A stretch of DNA of 64,000 nucleotides from Fervidifonticultor_A tertius (lineage in GTDB: Bacteria > Sysuimicrobiota > Sysuimicrobiia > Sysuimicrobiales > Humicultoraceae), in assembly GCA_031459235.1 (NCBI GenBank), contig JAVKIY010000002.1:1-64000 (forward strand), read 5' to 3'. A program made the position numbers and the translations under genes. Each line of letters opens with the position of its first letter. Position 1 is the stretch's first letter. A model generated the notes under the pieces. The model worked only from the letters and a program-made list of their open reading frames with translations. It did no database searches and was not told where the DNA came from. Positions 1-7,695 of the stretch are shown piece after piece.

Positions 1-676
1 GGTCGGTGAGCAGGTAGGCGGTCGCCGGCGGGACGATGAACAGGGCCACCGCCAGCACCGCGCCCACCGCGGTGAAGGCGCCCACCGCCGTGACCGAGAC
101 CGCGCTCATCAGCAGGTAGTGCACGAGCGCGGGCGAGAAGCCGAGCGCCGCCGCCAGGCCGGGGTCGAAGGTGGCCAGCTTGAGCTCCTTGTAGAAGATG
201 CCGATGAGCGCGGCGTTCATGGCGCACAGCGCTCCCATCAGCCACAGCGCCAGCGGGCCCAGCACGCGGCCGCCGACGATGAGGGTGTCGTGCGCGGCGA
301 ACTCGATGTTGCCGAACAACACCGCGTCCGTGTCCAGATGGACGCTGGCGAAGTACTTCGACACCAGAAAGGTGCCCAGCGCGAACATCGCCGGGAACAC
401 GAGCCCGATCGCCGACTGCTCGCCCAGGCGGCCGGTGCGCTGCAGACCTTCCACCAGGGTGACGGTGACGACCGCGGCGACCGCCGCGCCCAGGAACCCG
501 GCCAGCAGGTTCGGCCCGCGCGCCAGGAAGTAGCCCGCCACGAGCCCGGGCAGGATCGCGTGGCTGATCGCATCGGCCATCATCGCCATGCGGCGCAGGA
601 CCAGGAACGCGCCCAGCAGCGCGCACGCGCTGGCCACCAGCACGCCGGAGATGACGATGACCACCCCGGAGCTCAT
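1..676 (-). CDS. Metal ABC transporter permease, TroD-like (partial)
   Basis: This is an inner-membrane channel subunit of a Zn/Mn-type ABC importer (ABC-3 family). The visible 225 codons start with MSSGVVIVISG and contain several hydrophobic segments. They carry the family signatures LRRMAMMADAISHAILPG near the N-terminus and FYKELKLATFDP about two thirds along. The C-terminus lies beyond the window edge, so the stop is not seen. The ATG overlaps the stop of the preceding permease gene (ATGA), which marks translational coupling within a binding protein, ATPase, permease, permease operon. Two different permeases downstream of one ATPase is the TroCD/MntCD layout and suggests a heterodimeric channel. 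Whether zinc or manganese is carried cannot be read from the permease. Confidence 0.93.
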   Translation of the reverse strand, partial: MSSGVVIVISGVLVASACALLGAFLVLRRMAMMADAISHAILPGLVAGYFLARGPNLLAGFLGAAVAAVVTVTLVEGLQRTGRLGEQSAIGLVFPAMFALGTFLVSKYFASVHLDTDAVLFGNIEFAAHDTLIVGGRVLGPLALWLMGALCAMNAALIGIFYKELKLATFDPGLAAALGFSPALVHYLLMSAVSVTAVGAFTAVGAVLAVALFIVPPATAYLLTD

Positions 677-1583
677 GCGCCGTCCCCGGATGCCTCGGGC
701 CCGCGGTCGCGCCGCCGCCCGCGGCGGTGCCGGCGCTCCCAGAGCAGCCCGCGTTCGGGCGCAAGCAGCAGGGAGACGACCACGAGGGCAGTCAGGCTCA
801 GGATGATCATCGGACCGGTCGGCAGGCGGGGCTGGCTCATGCTGATCAGCGCGCCGCTCAGCCCCGACAGCGCGCCGACCAGCGCCGCCACGACCAGCAT
901 CCGGCTGAGCCGGCTGGTCCACTGCCGCGCGGCCACGGCCGGGCCCACCAGCATCGCCGCCATCAGCACCACGCCCACGGTCTGCAGGCCGATCACGATC
1001 GCCACCACGGTGACCGAGGTCAACAGCAGCCCGAGCCGGCGGGTGTTGTACCCCAGGCTGGTGGCGAACTCCGGGTCGAAGGCCAGCAGCTTGAACTCCT
1101 TGTACCACAGCACGACCGCCGCGATGGCGAGCAGGCCGAGGGCGGCCATCGTCACGACGTTCTCCCACACCAACGTGGCGGCCTGGCCGAACAGGTAGGT
1201 GTTCAGCCCGGCCTGCGCCGCGTCGCCGCGCTTCGAGATGAACGTCAGCAGCACGATCCCGAACCCGAAGAAGACGCTCAGCACGATGCCCATCACCGAG
1301 TCCTCGCTGACCCGCGTCTCCTCCACGACGCGGAACAGCGCGGCCGCGCCCAGCCAGCACGAGACCGCGGCACCGGCGAGCAGCACCGCCGGCGTCCGCG
1401 TGCCGGTGAGCAGGAAGGCCAGGCAGACGCCGGGCAGCGCCGCGTGGGAGAGGACGTCGCCCAGCAGCCCCTGGCGCCGGAGCACGGCGAAGCTGCCCAG
1501 CACGCCGCTGGTGATACCGAGCAGGGCCGAGCCCAGGGCGACCGTGCGGAGCGTGTAGTCGCCCAGCAGCTCGATGAGCGCGC

Positions 1584-1587
<4 letters not shown>
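673..1587 (-). CDS. Metal ABC transporter permease, TroC-like
   Basis: This 304-residue integral membrane protein of the ABC-3 family forms the first half of the permease pair for a Zn/Mn importer. It carries the family hallmarks LRRQGLLGDVLSHAALPG near residue 40 and WYKEFKLLAFDPEFA past mid-protein, with about eight hydrophobic segments. The basic tail (RRHRRGRRRDR) should be cytoplasmic. The start is fixed by an ATGA overlap with the ATPase gene, and its stop overlaps the start of the next permease in the same way. It is paralogous to that permease rather than a copy of it. Assignment to the family is firm; metal specificity is not. Confidence 0.94.
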
Positions 1588-2350
<763 letters not shown>

Positions 2351-2354
<4 letters not shown>

Positions 2355-3283
2355 CGCAGCGCCCGCGCGATGGTGTCCACGTTGTGGCGGACCATGCCCA
2401 GGTAGGTGCCCTCGGGGGTGCCCTCGCTCCCCATCGCGTCGGAAAACAGCTCGCCGCCGATCGCCACGGAGCAGCCGCGCGCGCGGGCGGCCTCCTGCAC
2501 CGCGCGGATGGTGCTGTGCGGCACCGACGACTCCACGAAGATCGCCCTGATCCGCCGCTCGCAGAGGAACTGCGCGAGCGTCCGCACGTCGCGCGCGCCG
2601 GCCTCGGTGGCGGTGCTCGTCCCCTGCAGGCCGCGGACCTCCATGCCGTAGCGCCGGCCGAAGTAGCCGAAGGCGTCGTGCGCGGTGACGAGCACGCGCG
2701 AGGGCGCCGGGATCGTGGCGATCTGTTCCTGGACGTAGCGGTGGAGCTCATCGAGCTGGCGGACGTACGCCTCGGCGTTCCGTTCGTAGACGGCCTTCGA
2801 GCCCGGGTCCAGGGCGGCTAGCTCGCGGGCCACCGTGCGCGCCGCCCGCTGCCAGAGCGTGACGTCGAACCAGATGTGCGGGTCGTACTTGCCCTCGAAC
2901 TCGATCGGCTCGCGGAGCAGCTCCGGGTCGATGTCCTCGCTGACCGCGATCGTCGGCTTGCCGCCCCGCGCGATCTTCACGAAGACGTCGGTCATGCGGC
3001 CCTCGAGCTCGAGGCCGTTGTAGAAGATGATGTCGGCACTCTCCAGCTTCTCTACGTCGCTGGCGCTCGGCTTGTAGAGGTGCGGGTCCACGCCCGGCCC
3101 CATGAGCCCGGCCACCGCGACGCGCTCGCCGCCGACGTTGCGAACCAGGTCGGCGATCATGCCGGTGGTGGCGGTCACGCGGACCGCGCGGCCTGTGAGC
3201 GGTGAGGGCGCCGGGGCACGGGCGCACCCGGCGCTCAGGGCCAGGATGGCGAGCAGGGCGAGCGTCATCGTGCCACGTCGCAT
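2351..3283 (-). CDS. Metal ABC transporter substrate-binding lipoprotein, TroA/ZnuA-like
   Basis: This is a cluster A-I metal-binding protein of 310 residues. I place the start at 3283 because a GGGGGTG ribosome site lies just upstream and the protein then opens with a lipoprotein signal ending in LSAGC. An in-frame ATG at 3325 would add 14 poorly conserved residues. Likely metal ligands are the His of VDPHLYKP, the His of DPHIWFDV, the His of TAHDAFGYF and the acidic residue of FVESSV. A His in the third position fits TroA/ZnuA rather than the Glu of PsaA-type manganese proteins, so zinc or mixed Zn/Mn binding is inferred. It heads the operon; the promoter lies in the interval to 3463 together with DtxR-like palindromes. 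Confidence 0.92.
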
Positions 3284-3314
3284 ACGCACCCCCAGGGTCA
3301 ACGGCAAGGCGAGG

Positions 3315-3346
3315 TTTAGAGCCACCTAATTTATATTCGTCTAAAT
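3315..3346. promoter_or_regulatory. Tandem DtxR/MntR-like palindromes
   Basis: Two AT-rich imperfect palindromes stand out in GC-rich surroundings: TTTAGAGCCACCTAAT at 3315-3330 and ATTTATATTCGTCTAAAT at 3329-3346. Both have TTTAG/CTAAA half-sites like those bound by DtxR/IdeR/MntR-family repressors. They lie 30-65 bp upstream of the TroA-like start, downstream of a possible minus-strand -35 (TTGACG, complement of 3369-3374). No DtxR-family gene is in the window, so the regulator is inferred. Confidence 0.45.
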
Positions 3347-3389
3347 ACGTACCACGCGCCGACGCGACCGTCAACAGTAACTTGCGCTC

Positions 3390-3419
3390 TTGACAGGCAA
3401 TATGGCAGCCAGCCATTAT
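3390..3419 (+). promoter_or_regulatory. Candidate promoter of the beta-propeller gene
   Basis: A perfect -35 hexamer TTGACA (3390-3395) is followed after 18 bp by CATTAT (3414-3419), four of six matches to the -10 consensus. The Fur-type box at 3420-3434 begins directly after it, at the expected transcription start, which is a classic repression geometry. Confidence 0.45.
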
Positions 3420-3434
3420 TGATATCAGTTCTCA
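3420..3434. promoter_or_regulatory. Fur/Zur-type operator
   Basis: TGATATCAGTTCTCA fits the 7-1-7 Fur-family inverted repeat (TGATAAT-N-ATTATCA type). It shares the pattern TGATA-N4-TTCTC with the box at 7230-7244 in front of the Fur-family gene, read on the opposite strand. It is 29 bp upstream of the start codon at 3463. Confidence 0.55.
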
Positions 3435-3462
3435 ATAAGCGATAGGCAAAGGGAGGGGCGTC

Positions 3463-4773
3463 ATGGTACGGCGGAAGCGGGCCACGTTGGCAGGGCGGTT
3501 GGTGATGACAATGGTCGTCGCGGTGACCCTCGTCGCTGCGCCGGCGCCGGGTACGGGAGCCCCGGCGGAGGCCGGCGATGGACGCCTGGTGGTCGCCGAC
3601 ACCGCCGCGTCGCGTCTGTACGTGTATTCCGTCCCCGAAGTGAGGCTTCTGGCAACCCTCGAGAACCTCAAGCTCGATCTGCACTCGGGGACCGTCGCGC
3701 TGCCGGATGGGCGTCTCCTGCTGGTGGACGCGCTGTCCGGCGAGTTCGTGGTGCTGCAGGTGGGGTGGAGCGGGACACCGGAGGTGGTCGGCCGCGTGCG
3801 GATCCCCACGCCCACCGCCTGGTCCGCTGTCGATCCGCAGTTGCGTTATTTCGTTGCGAGCTCGTTCCGCAACGCGCCACGTGAGATTGCCGCAATCGTA
3901 GACTTGACGTCATTGCGCCTGCACCAGCGGGAGTTCGACATGAAGGGGGACGACGAGCTACACCCGATGCTTGGCGGGCATCCGCTGACCCTCTACGTGA
4001 GCGTGACCGGAGAACTCCACGCCTATCCGCTGGCCGACGTGCTCGCCGACAGGGCCGCCACGCCGGCGGCCACCGCGCGGATCGGGACGGGGACGCACGG
4101 CCCCGTGATTGCCCACGGCCTTCGCAAGCTGGCGTTGACCACCCACAACGGGCTCGAGGTCGTGGATATCGCAGGCCCCATGCTGGGCCGTCACCGAGTG
4201 TTGCCGTGGGACGCGTCGGGGCGCTCCGGCGGCCGCAACACTCGGCCCAGGCTTGCACACGACGGCCGGCGAGTGTACGGGGCGGTCTGGCCGTCGCTGC
4301 CCGCCGAGCGCTGGGCCGAGCGACAAAACGACATTCATGTCGCCGACCTGGAGGACGGCACCGTACGGCGGTTGGCGCTGGCCGCGGGTATCGTACCCCG
4401 GGTCGCGATCTCGGAGCCCTACGCGCTGTTCTTCAACGTGCACCCGGCGGGCGACGCCGCCTACGTGCTCGACGTGCGGCCGGGATCTGAGACTTTTCAG
4501 CGCATCGTCGCCAGGATTCCGCTGCCCGCGCTGGTGGCCTCCCCTCCCATTCCGGGCGAGTCGCCTGCGGGCAGGGGCAGCCGCAGTGGCGCGATCACAC
4601 CCGACGGACGGTGGGCGTTTGTCAGCCAAGGCGGCGATGGCAAAGTTGCCGTGATCGATACGGCCGCTCGCCGCGTCGTCAGGGTGCTGAGCGTGCCCAC
4701 GCCCTTGCGCGGCGGCGGCTACATGGTGGCGCTGCAACCGGGGATGCGGCTGGTAGACACGGTCGGCCGATAG
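3463..4773 (+). CDS. Exported beta-propeller protein, possible AztD-type zinc metallochaperone
   Basis: This 436-residue protein has a Sec signal peptide (basic MVRRKR start, hydrophobic core, cleavage probably near GTGAPAEA). YVTN/WD40-like blade repeats follow, for example DGRLVVADTAASRLYVYSV and GDAAYVLDVRPGS. The GGGAGGGG at 3451-3458 supports the start. Histidines recur at loop positions (DLHSG, ELHPMLGGHP, GTHGPVIAHG, NVHPAG). The position between two zinc-type importers, and a Fur-type box at the promoter, suggest an extracytoplasmic metal carrier. AztD, a secreted beta-propeller that hands zinc to the AztC binding protein in Paracoccus, is the closest precedent I know. The propeller fold is well supported; the zinc role is inferred from context. 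Confidence 0.7.
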   Translation: MVRRKRATLAGRLVMTMVVAVTLVAAPAPGTGAPAEAGDGRLVVADTAASRLYVYSVPEVRLLATLENLKLDLHSGTVALPDGRLLLVDALSGEFVVLQVGWSGTPEVVGRVRIPTPTAWSAVDPQLRYFVASSFRNAPREIAAIVDLTSLRLHQREFDMKGDDELHPMLGGHPLTLYVSVTGELHAYPLADVLADRAATPAATARIGTGTHGPVIAHGLRKLALTTHNGLEVVDIAGPMLGRHRVLPWDASGRSGGRNTRPRLAHDGRRVYGAVWPSLPAERWAERQNDIHVADLEDGTVRRLALAAGIVPRVAISEPYALFFNVHPAGDAAYVLDVRPGSETFQRIVARIPLPALVASPPIPGESPAGRGSRSGAITPDGRWAFVSQGGDGKVAVIDTAARRVVRVLSVPTPLRGGGYMVALQPGMRLVDTVGR

Positions 4774-4807
4774 GAGTTCACACAACAAGAATCAGGAGGG
4801 TGACATT

Positions 4808-5212
4808 GTGAAGGTGGCCTATGTATTCGCGACGCCCAGGTCGGCCAGCTATAAGGTCGGCCAGATGATCCTGCCACAGCTCGAAGCCGGCACGCACGGG
4901 GTGGAGGTGGCCGGGATGTTCTTCTTCGACGACAACACGTTCATCCTGAGGCGCGGCGATCCCCTGGGCGAACGACTGGCTGCGGTTGCCCGGAACAAGG
5001 GGATTCTGCTGATGATGTGCGACATGTGCGCGCTGGAGCGCGGTCTAGCCGAGGGATCACCGATTTGGTGTGATTCGGCTACCGGTCAGGGTCGCCGCTC
5101 GCCGGCTGCGTGCCAGCCCGTGGGCACCGTGCCCGGGGTCTCGGTTGGCTGTTTCCCGGATCTCTACGCCGCGCTGGCCGGGAACCCGCCGGACCAGGTC
5201 ATCACGCTGTAG
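4808..5212 (+). CDS. DsrE-like protein (SaoD-like)
   Basis: This 134-residue cytoplasmic protein starts with GTG at 4808, eight bases after a strong AGGAGG (4794-4799). It has an alpha/beta start (MKVAYVFATP), a central FFFDDNTFILRRGDPLGERL segment and a Cys pair, C71 and C74, in MMCDMCALERGL. The end is GCFPDLYAALAGNPPDQVITL-like. The overall pattern resembles the DsrE/DsrF sulfurtransferase-like superfamily, in particular the small DsrE-related proteins called SaoD. It follows the beta-propeller gene by 34 nt and is probably in its operon, so metal control by the Fur-type box is likely. The Cys pair could bind metal or carry sulfane sulfur. No function is established from the sequence. Confidence 0.6.
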   Translation: MKVAYVFATPRSASYKVGQMILPQLEAGTHGVEVAGMFFFDDNTFILRRGDPLGERLAAVARNKGILLMMCDMCALERGLAEGSPIWCDSATGQGRRSPAACQPVGTVPGVSVGCFPDLYAALAGNPPDQVITL

Positions 5213-5278
5213 CATCAAGGGCGCCGTCGCCGTGACTGCCGGCGCGGCGGTGAAGGGGCGCGGAATCGCGACGGTTCC

Positions 5279-5319
5279 GGCCGCCGGGCCCGGGCAAGGT
5301 GCCACCAGGCCCGGCGGCC
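5279..5319. terminator. Long GC hairpin between converging genes
   Basis: GGCCGCCGGGCC (5279-5290) pairs perfectly with GGCCCGGCGGCC (5308-5319) across a 17-nt loop. It lies between the ends of the DsrE-like gene (plus) and the PCuAC gene (minus), so it could end transcripts from both sides. No T-run follows on either strand, so a standard intrinsic terminator is not proven. Confidence 0.45.
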
Positions 5320-5331
5320 AGGAGTCGACAC

Positions 5332-5853
5332 TCAGGGCGCCGTCATGCGCACCGGGACGGGAACCGTGACCGTCTTGGCGCGCTCGAAGTGCAGCGTCGC
5401 CGTGAACTGCTCGCCCTCCTTGAGGTCACGCCGCAGGCCCAACAGCATGATATGGAGGCCGCCGGGACGCAACTCCACCCGCCCTCGAGCGGGAATGGCG
5501 ATGGCCGCAAGTTTGTGCATGCGGCTGGTGCCGCCCTCCATGCGCGTCTCGTGGAGTTCCACGGCGGTGGCGACGTCCGCCTCGGCGCTCAGCAGTTGAT
5601 CGCCGTCGGTGCCGTTGTTGTGGATGATCATGTAGATCGCCGATGTGCCAGGCCCCATGATCATGCTACTCCCATGAGCCCCGGGGGGTGCCGCGACACC
5701 CGGTCGTGCCCAAGGTTTTTCGATGCGGATCGATGACGCGGTCGGCGCGGCGCCTCCTGGGACGATGGCCATACCGGTGAGGACGGCCGTGGCGAAGACC
5801 GCCGTGCCGTAATGCCAGAGGTTCCTCAGACGTGAGAGACCCACACCCATCAC
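5332..5853 (-). CDS. Periplasmic copper chaperone PCuAC
   Basis: This 173-residue exported protein of the PCuAC (DUF461) family delivers Cu(I) to the CuA site of cytochrome oxidase. After an N-terminal hydrophobic signal (cleavage near GGAAPTAS), the mature part carries the Cu-binding pattern: LHETRMEGG, then RMHKLAAI, then LHIMLLG. The His and Met ligands are therefore intact. It lies 41 nt downstream of the sco1-like gene, the usual partner, in one minus-strand operon. An extra Met/His-bearing insert (GAHGSSMIMGPG) near residue 60 is not in every family member and might add a metal site. Confidence 0.9.
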   Translation of the reverse strand: MMGVGLSRLRNLWHYGTAVFATAVLTGMAIVPGGAAPTASSIRIEKPWARPGVAAPPGAHGSSMIMGPGTSAIYMIIHNNGTDGDQLLSAEADVATAVELHETRMEGGTSRMHKLAAIAIPARGRVELRPGGLHIMLLGLRRDLKEGEQFTATLHFERAKTVTVPVPVRMTAP

Positions 5854-5894
5854 TCCCTTGTCGTCGGCCGCGACGCGAAGGCGGTCGCGCCGGT

Positions 5895-6470
5895 CTAGTG
5901 TCGTAGCAGTACTCGGACATCGTGCGCGACGTCGGCAGCGGTGGCCTCATGGCTCAGATTCAAACGCCAGCGTCCCTGCCGGTCGATGACGGGAACGTGC
6001 GTCGAGTGCGCCATGAGGTATCCCGCCGCGCTGCCGGGCACCGGGACCTTCTCGAACGCCGCGCCGAAGAATCGGTAGGTGGCGGCCAGGGCGTCCGGGG
6101 GGCCTGCCAGGCCCACGAACTCCGGATTGAACAGCCGCAGGTACCGGTCGAGGAACGCCGGTGTGTCGATCTCCGGGTCCACCGTGACGAACACGAAGCG
6201 GACCCGCGCGGCATCTGGCCCCAGCCCCTCGGCGACCTGCCGGAACATCCCGAGGGTGAGCGGACACACGTCGGGGCACCGAGTGTAGCCGAAGAAGATC
6301 AGGACGACGCGACCCCGCTGCTCGGCCAGGTTGAAGGGCCGCCCATGCTGGTCGCTTAACGTGAGCGCCGGGACCGGGCGCGGAGGATCGAGCACGCGGC
6401 CCCGGAAGGTCGGGCGCTGGCAGGCGGGGAGCAGCAGTACCAGCAAGCTGGCGGCGATCCATCTGGGCAT
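5895..6470 (-). CDS. SCO1/SenC family copper-binding lipoprotein
   Basis: This 191-residue thioredoxin-fold protein acts in copper insertion into cytochrome oxidase and in thiol reduction at the site. The start at 6470 is preferred over an upstream ATG at 6554 because GGGGAGG lies eight bases before it and a lipoprotein signal ending in LLLPAC follows. The Cu/thiol motif CPDVC (YTRCPDVCPLTLG) and the distal His in MAHSTHVPVID are present, so all three ligands are kept. It sits between a His-rich membrane protein and PCuAC. Location inside an island of zinc/manganese importers hints at common metal-dependent control. Confidence 0.93.
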   Translation of the reverse strand: MPRWIAASLLVLLLPACQRPTFRGRVLDPPRPVPALTLSDQHGRPFNLAEQRGRVVLIFFGYTRCPDVCPLTLGMFRQVAEGLGPDAARVRFVFVTVDPEIDTPAFLDRYLRLFNPEFVGLAGPPDALAATYRFFGAAFEKVPVPGSAAGYLMAHSTHVPVIDRQGRWRLNLSHEATAADVAHDVRVLLRH

Positions 6471-6572
6471 GATCGACCTCCCCATGAAGAGACGTGCGCC
6501 GAGGGATGTGCACCCCGGCCCGCCCGGCGAGCCGAGACGCGAGCCCCAATGCACGCGGTGGCGCGTGGGTCG

Positions 6573-7106
6573 TTAGATGGGAAGGTCTACGCGAGGTGGA
6601 GGGTCTGGGACGGGCAGGGCCTCGTGCATGACCCGCTGCGAAGCCGGGCGCGTGACCAGCCCCGTAGCCCGGGGTCCGGTCGGTCTCGCCGGTGCCGCCG
6701 CGGTGGCGACTACCAGGCCGGTGGCGCTGTGGACCACCGCGCCCGGAGCGGTCCCCGGCAGCACCGACACGACGCGCGGCGCGCGGCGGTCCTCCCGGGT
6801 CTCGCCGACGGTCCGCGGTGGACGTGAGCCCTTCCGTCCGAGGCCTCCGACGGAGCCGCGCGGTCGCTCGTGCCCGTGGTGACGGTGGTGGGCGAGCGCT
6901 TCAGCGCGCTGCGCGGGAGTACCGCCGATCACGAGGTGCAGGTGGTATGGATCGCGCTCTACTACCCGCGTGTCGGCGATCGGGAGGACGAGCCGTAAGA
7001 CGGTCGCCAGCACCGCAACCGCGGCCACAACCGGGGATGGCCCGCCGCGGCCCGACCGGGCTACAGCCGTCGCGCGCCGTACGAGTGTCATGCTGGGCCC
7101 CTCCAT
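6573..7106 (-). CDS. His-rich single-span protein, DUF2946-like
   Basis: This 177-residue protein has an N-terminal membrane segment (VVAAVAVLATVLRLVLPIA). Next come DPYHLHLVIGG and the His cluster LAHHRHHGHE, then a Pro/Ala/Arg-rich tail ending in DPPPRVDLPI. The general design (one span, His-rich stretch, Pro-rich C-terminus) recalls small DUF2946-type proteins found beside copper-handling genes, but I cannot identify it by sequence alone. It is the first gene of the operon with sco1 (102 nt gap) and PCuAC, and diverges from the Fur-family gene. A metal-binding role is inferred. The coding call rests on a long open frame and context. Confidence 0.55.
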   Translation of the reverse strand: MEGPSMTLVRRATAVARSGRGGPSPVVAAVAVLATVLRLVLPIADTRVVERDPYHLHLVIGGTPAQRAEALAHHRHHGHERPRGSVGGLGRKGSRPPRTVGETREDRRAPRVVSVLPGTAPGAVVHSATGLVVATAAAPARPTGPRATGLVTRPASQRVMHEALPVPDPPPRVDLPI

Positions 7107-7194
7107 CGTACCCCCGCGCCGCGAGAGCGCGCAACACAGACAGAGGGTTGGAGAGGCGGCGCTTTCGACGGGGACTGCACTGTCATGGGTCGCG

Positions 7195-7223
7195 TTGACA
7201 CGCCGTTCGGCCTGTCCTACAAT
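7195..7223 (+). promoter_or_regulatory. Consensus promoter of the Fur-family gene
   Basis: TTGACA (7195-7200), a 17-bp spacer and TACAAT (7218-7223) make a near-perfect sigma-70-type promoter. Transcription should start near 7230, inside the Fur-type box, and the 7265 ATG follows after a short leader. Confidence 0.75.
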
Positions 7224-7229
7224 TCAATC

Positions 7230-7244
7230 CGAGAACGATTATCA
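7230..7244. promoter_or_regulatory. Fur/Zur-type operator (autoregulatory)
   Basis: CGAGAACGATTATCA is, on the minus strand, TGATAATCGTTCTCG, a 7-1-7 Fur-family box. It begins at the predicted transcription start of the fur-family gene, so bound repressor would block it. The divergent His-rich/sco1/PCuAC operon could also respond. Confidence 0.65.
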
Positions 7245-7264
7245 TATTGAGGAAGGGGGACTCC

Positions 7265-7663
7265 ATGAGGGGGCACGTTGGGGCTCGCCGCCGCAACACC
7301 TGGCAGCGGGCCGCCGTCCTGCAGGCCATCAGTCAGGCGCCCTGCCACATCACGGCCGAGGAGCTCCACGACCGACTCCGGCGGACGCGGCCGATCGGAC
7401 TGGCGACGGTTTATCGAGCGCTCGATGCGTTCGTCCGCGACGGGGTGCTGGAGCCCGCGCACGTCGGCGACGGCAAGGTCCGATACGGGTTGGCCGCCAG
7501 GCACCACGACCACCTGGTCTGTCTGCACTGCGGGGCCTGGGAGGCGCTGAAGGCGTGCCTCGTGCCTCGTCTCCCCAGGCGCCTGGCGCCCGGGTTCAAA
7601 GTCACCGGGCACCAGGTAGAAGTGTACGGCTACTGCGCCCGGTGCCAGGCAGCCACGGCGTGA
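7265..7663 (+). CDS. Fur-family transcriptional regulator, probably Zur
   Basis: This 132-residue metal-responsive repressor has a winged helix (VLQAISQAPCHITAEELHDRL, then GLATVYRALDAFVRDGVLE), followed by a dimerisation/metal domain with HHDHLVCLHCG. A C-terminal CARC makes the second CXXC of the structural zinc site. The start at 7265 follows AGGAAGGGGG; an in-frame TTG at 7247 is a weaker option. It sits 32 nt upstream of znuA and has its own Fur-type box, so zinc-dependent autoregulation and control of znuABC are inferred. Fur (iron) or Mur cannot be excluded from motifs alone. Confidence 0.88.
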   Translation: MRGHVGARRRNTWQRAAVLQAISQAPCHITAEELHDRLRRTRPIGLATVYRALDAFVRDGVLEPAHVGDGKVRYGLAARHHDHLVCLHCGAWEALKACLVPRLPRRLAPGFKVTGHQVEVYGYCARCQAATA

Positions 7664-7695
7664 GCGGGCGCGCGGGACCACCGAGGGAGAGTGCC

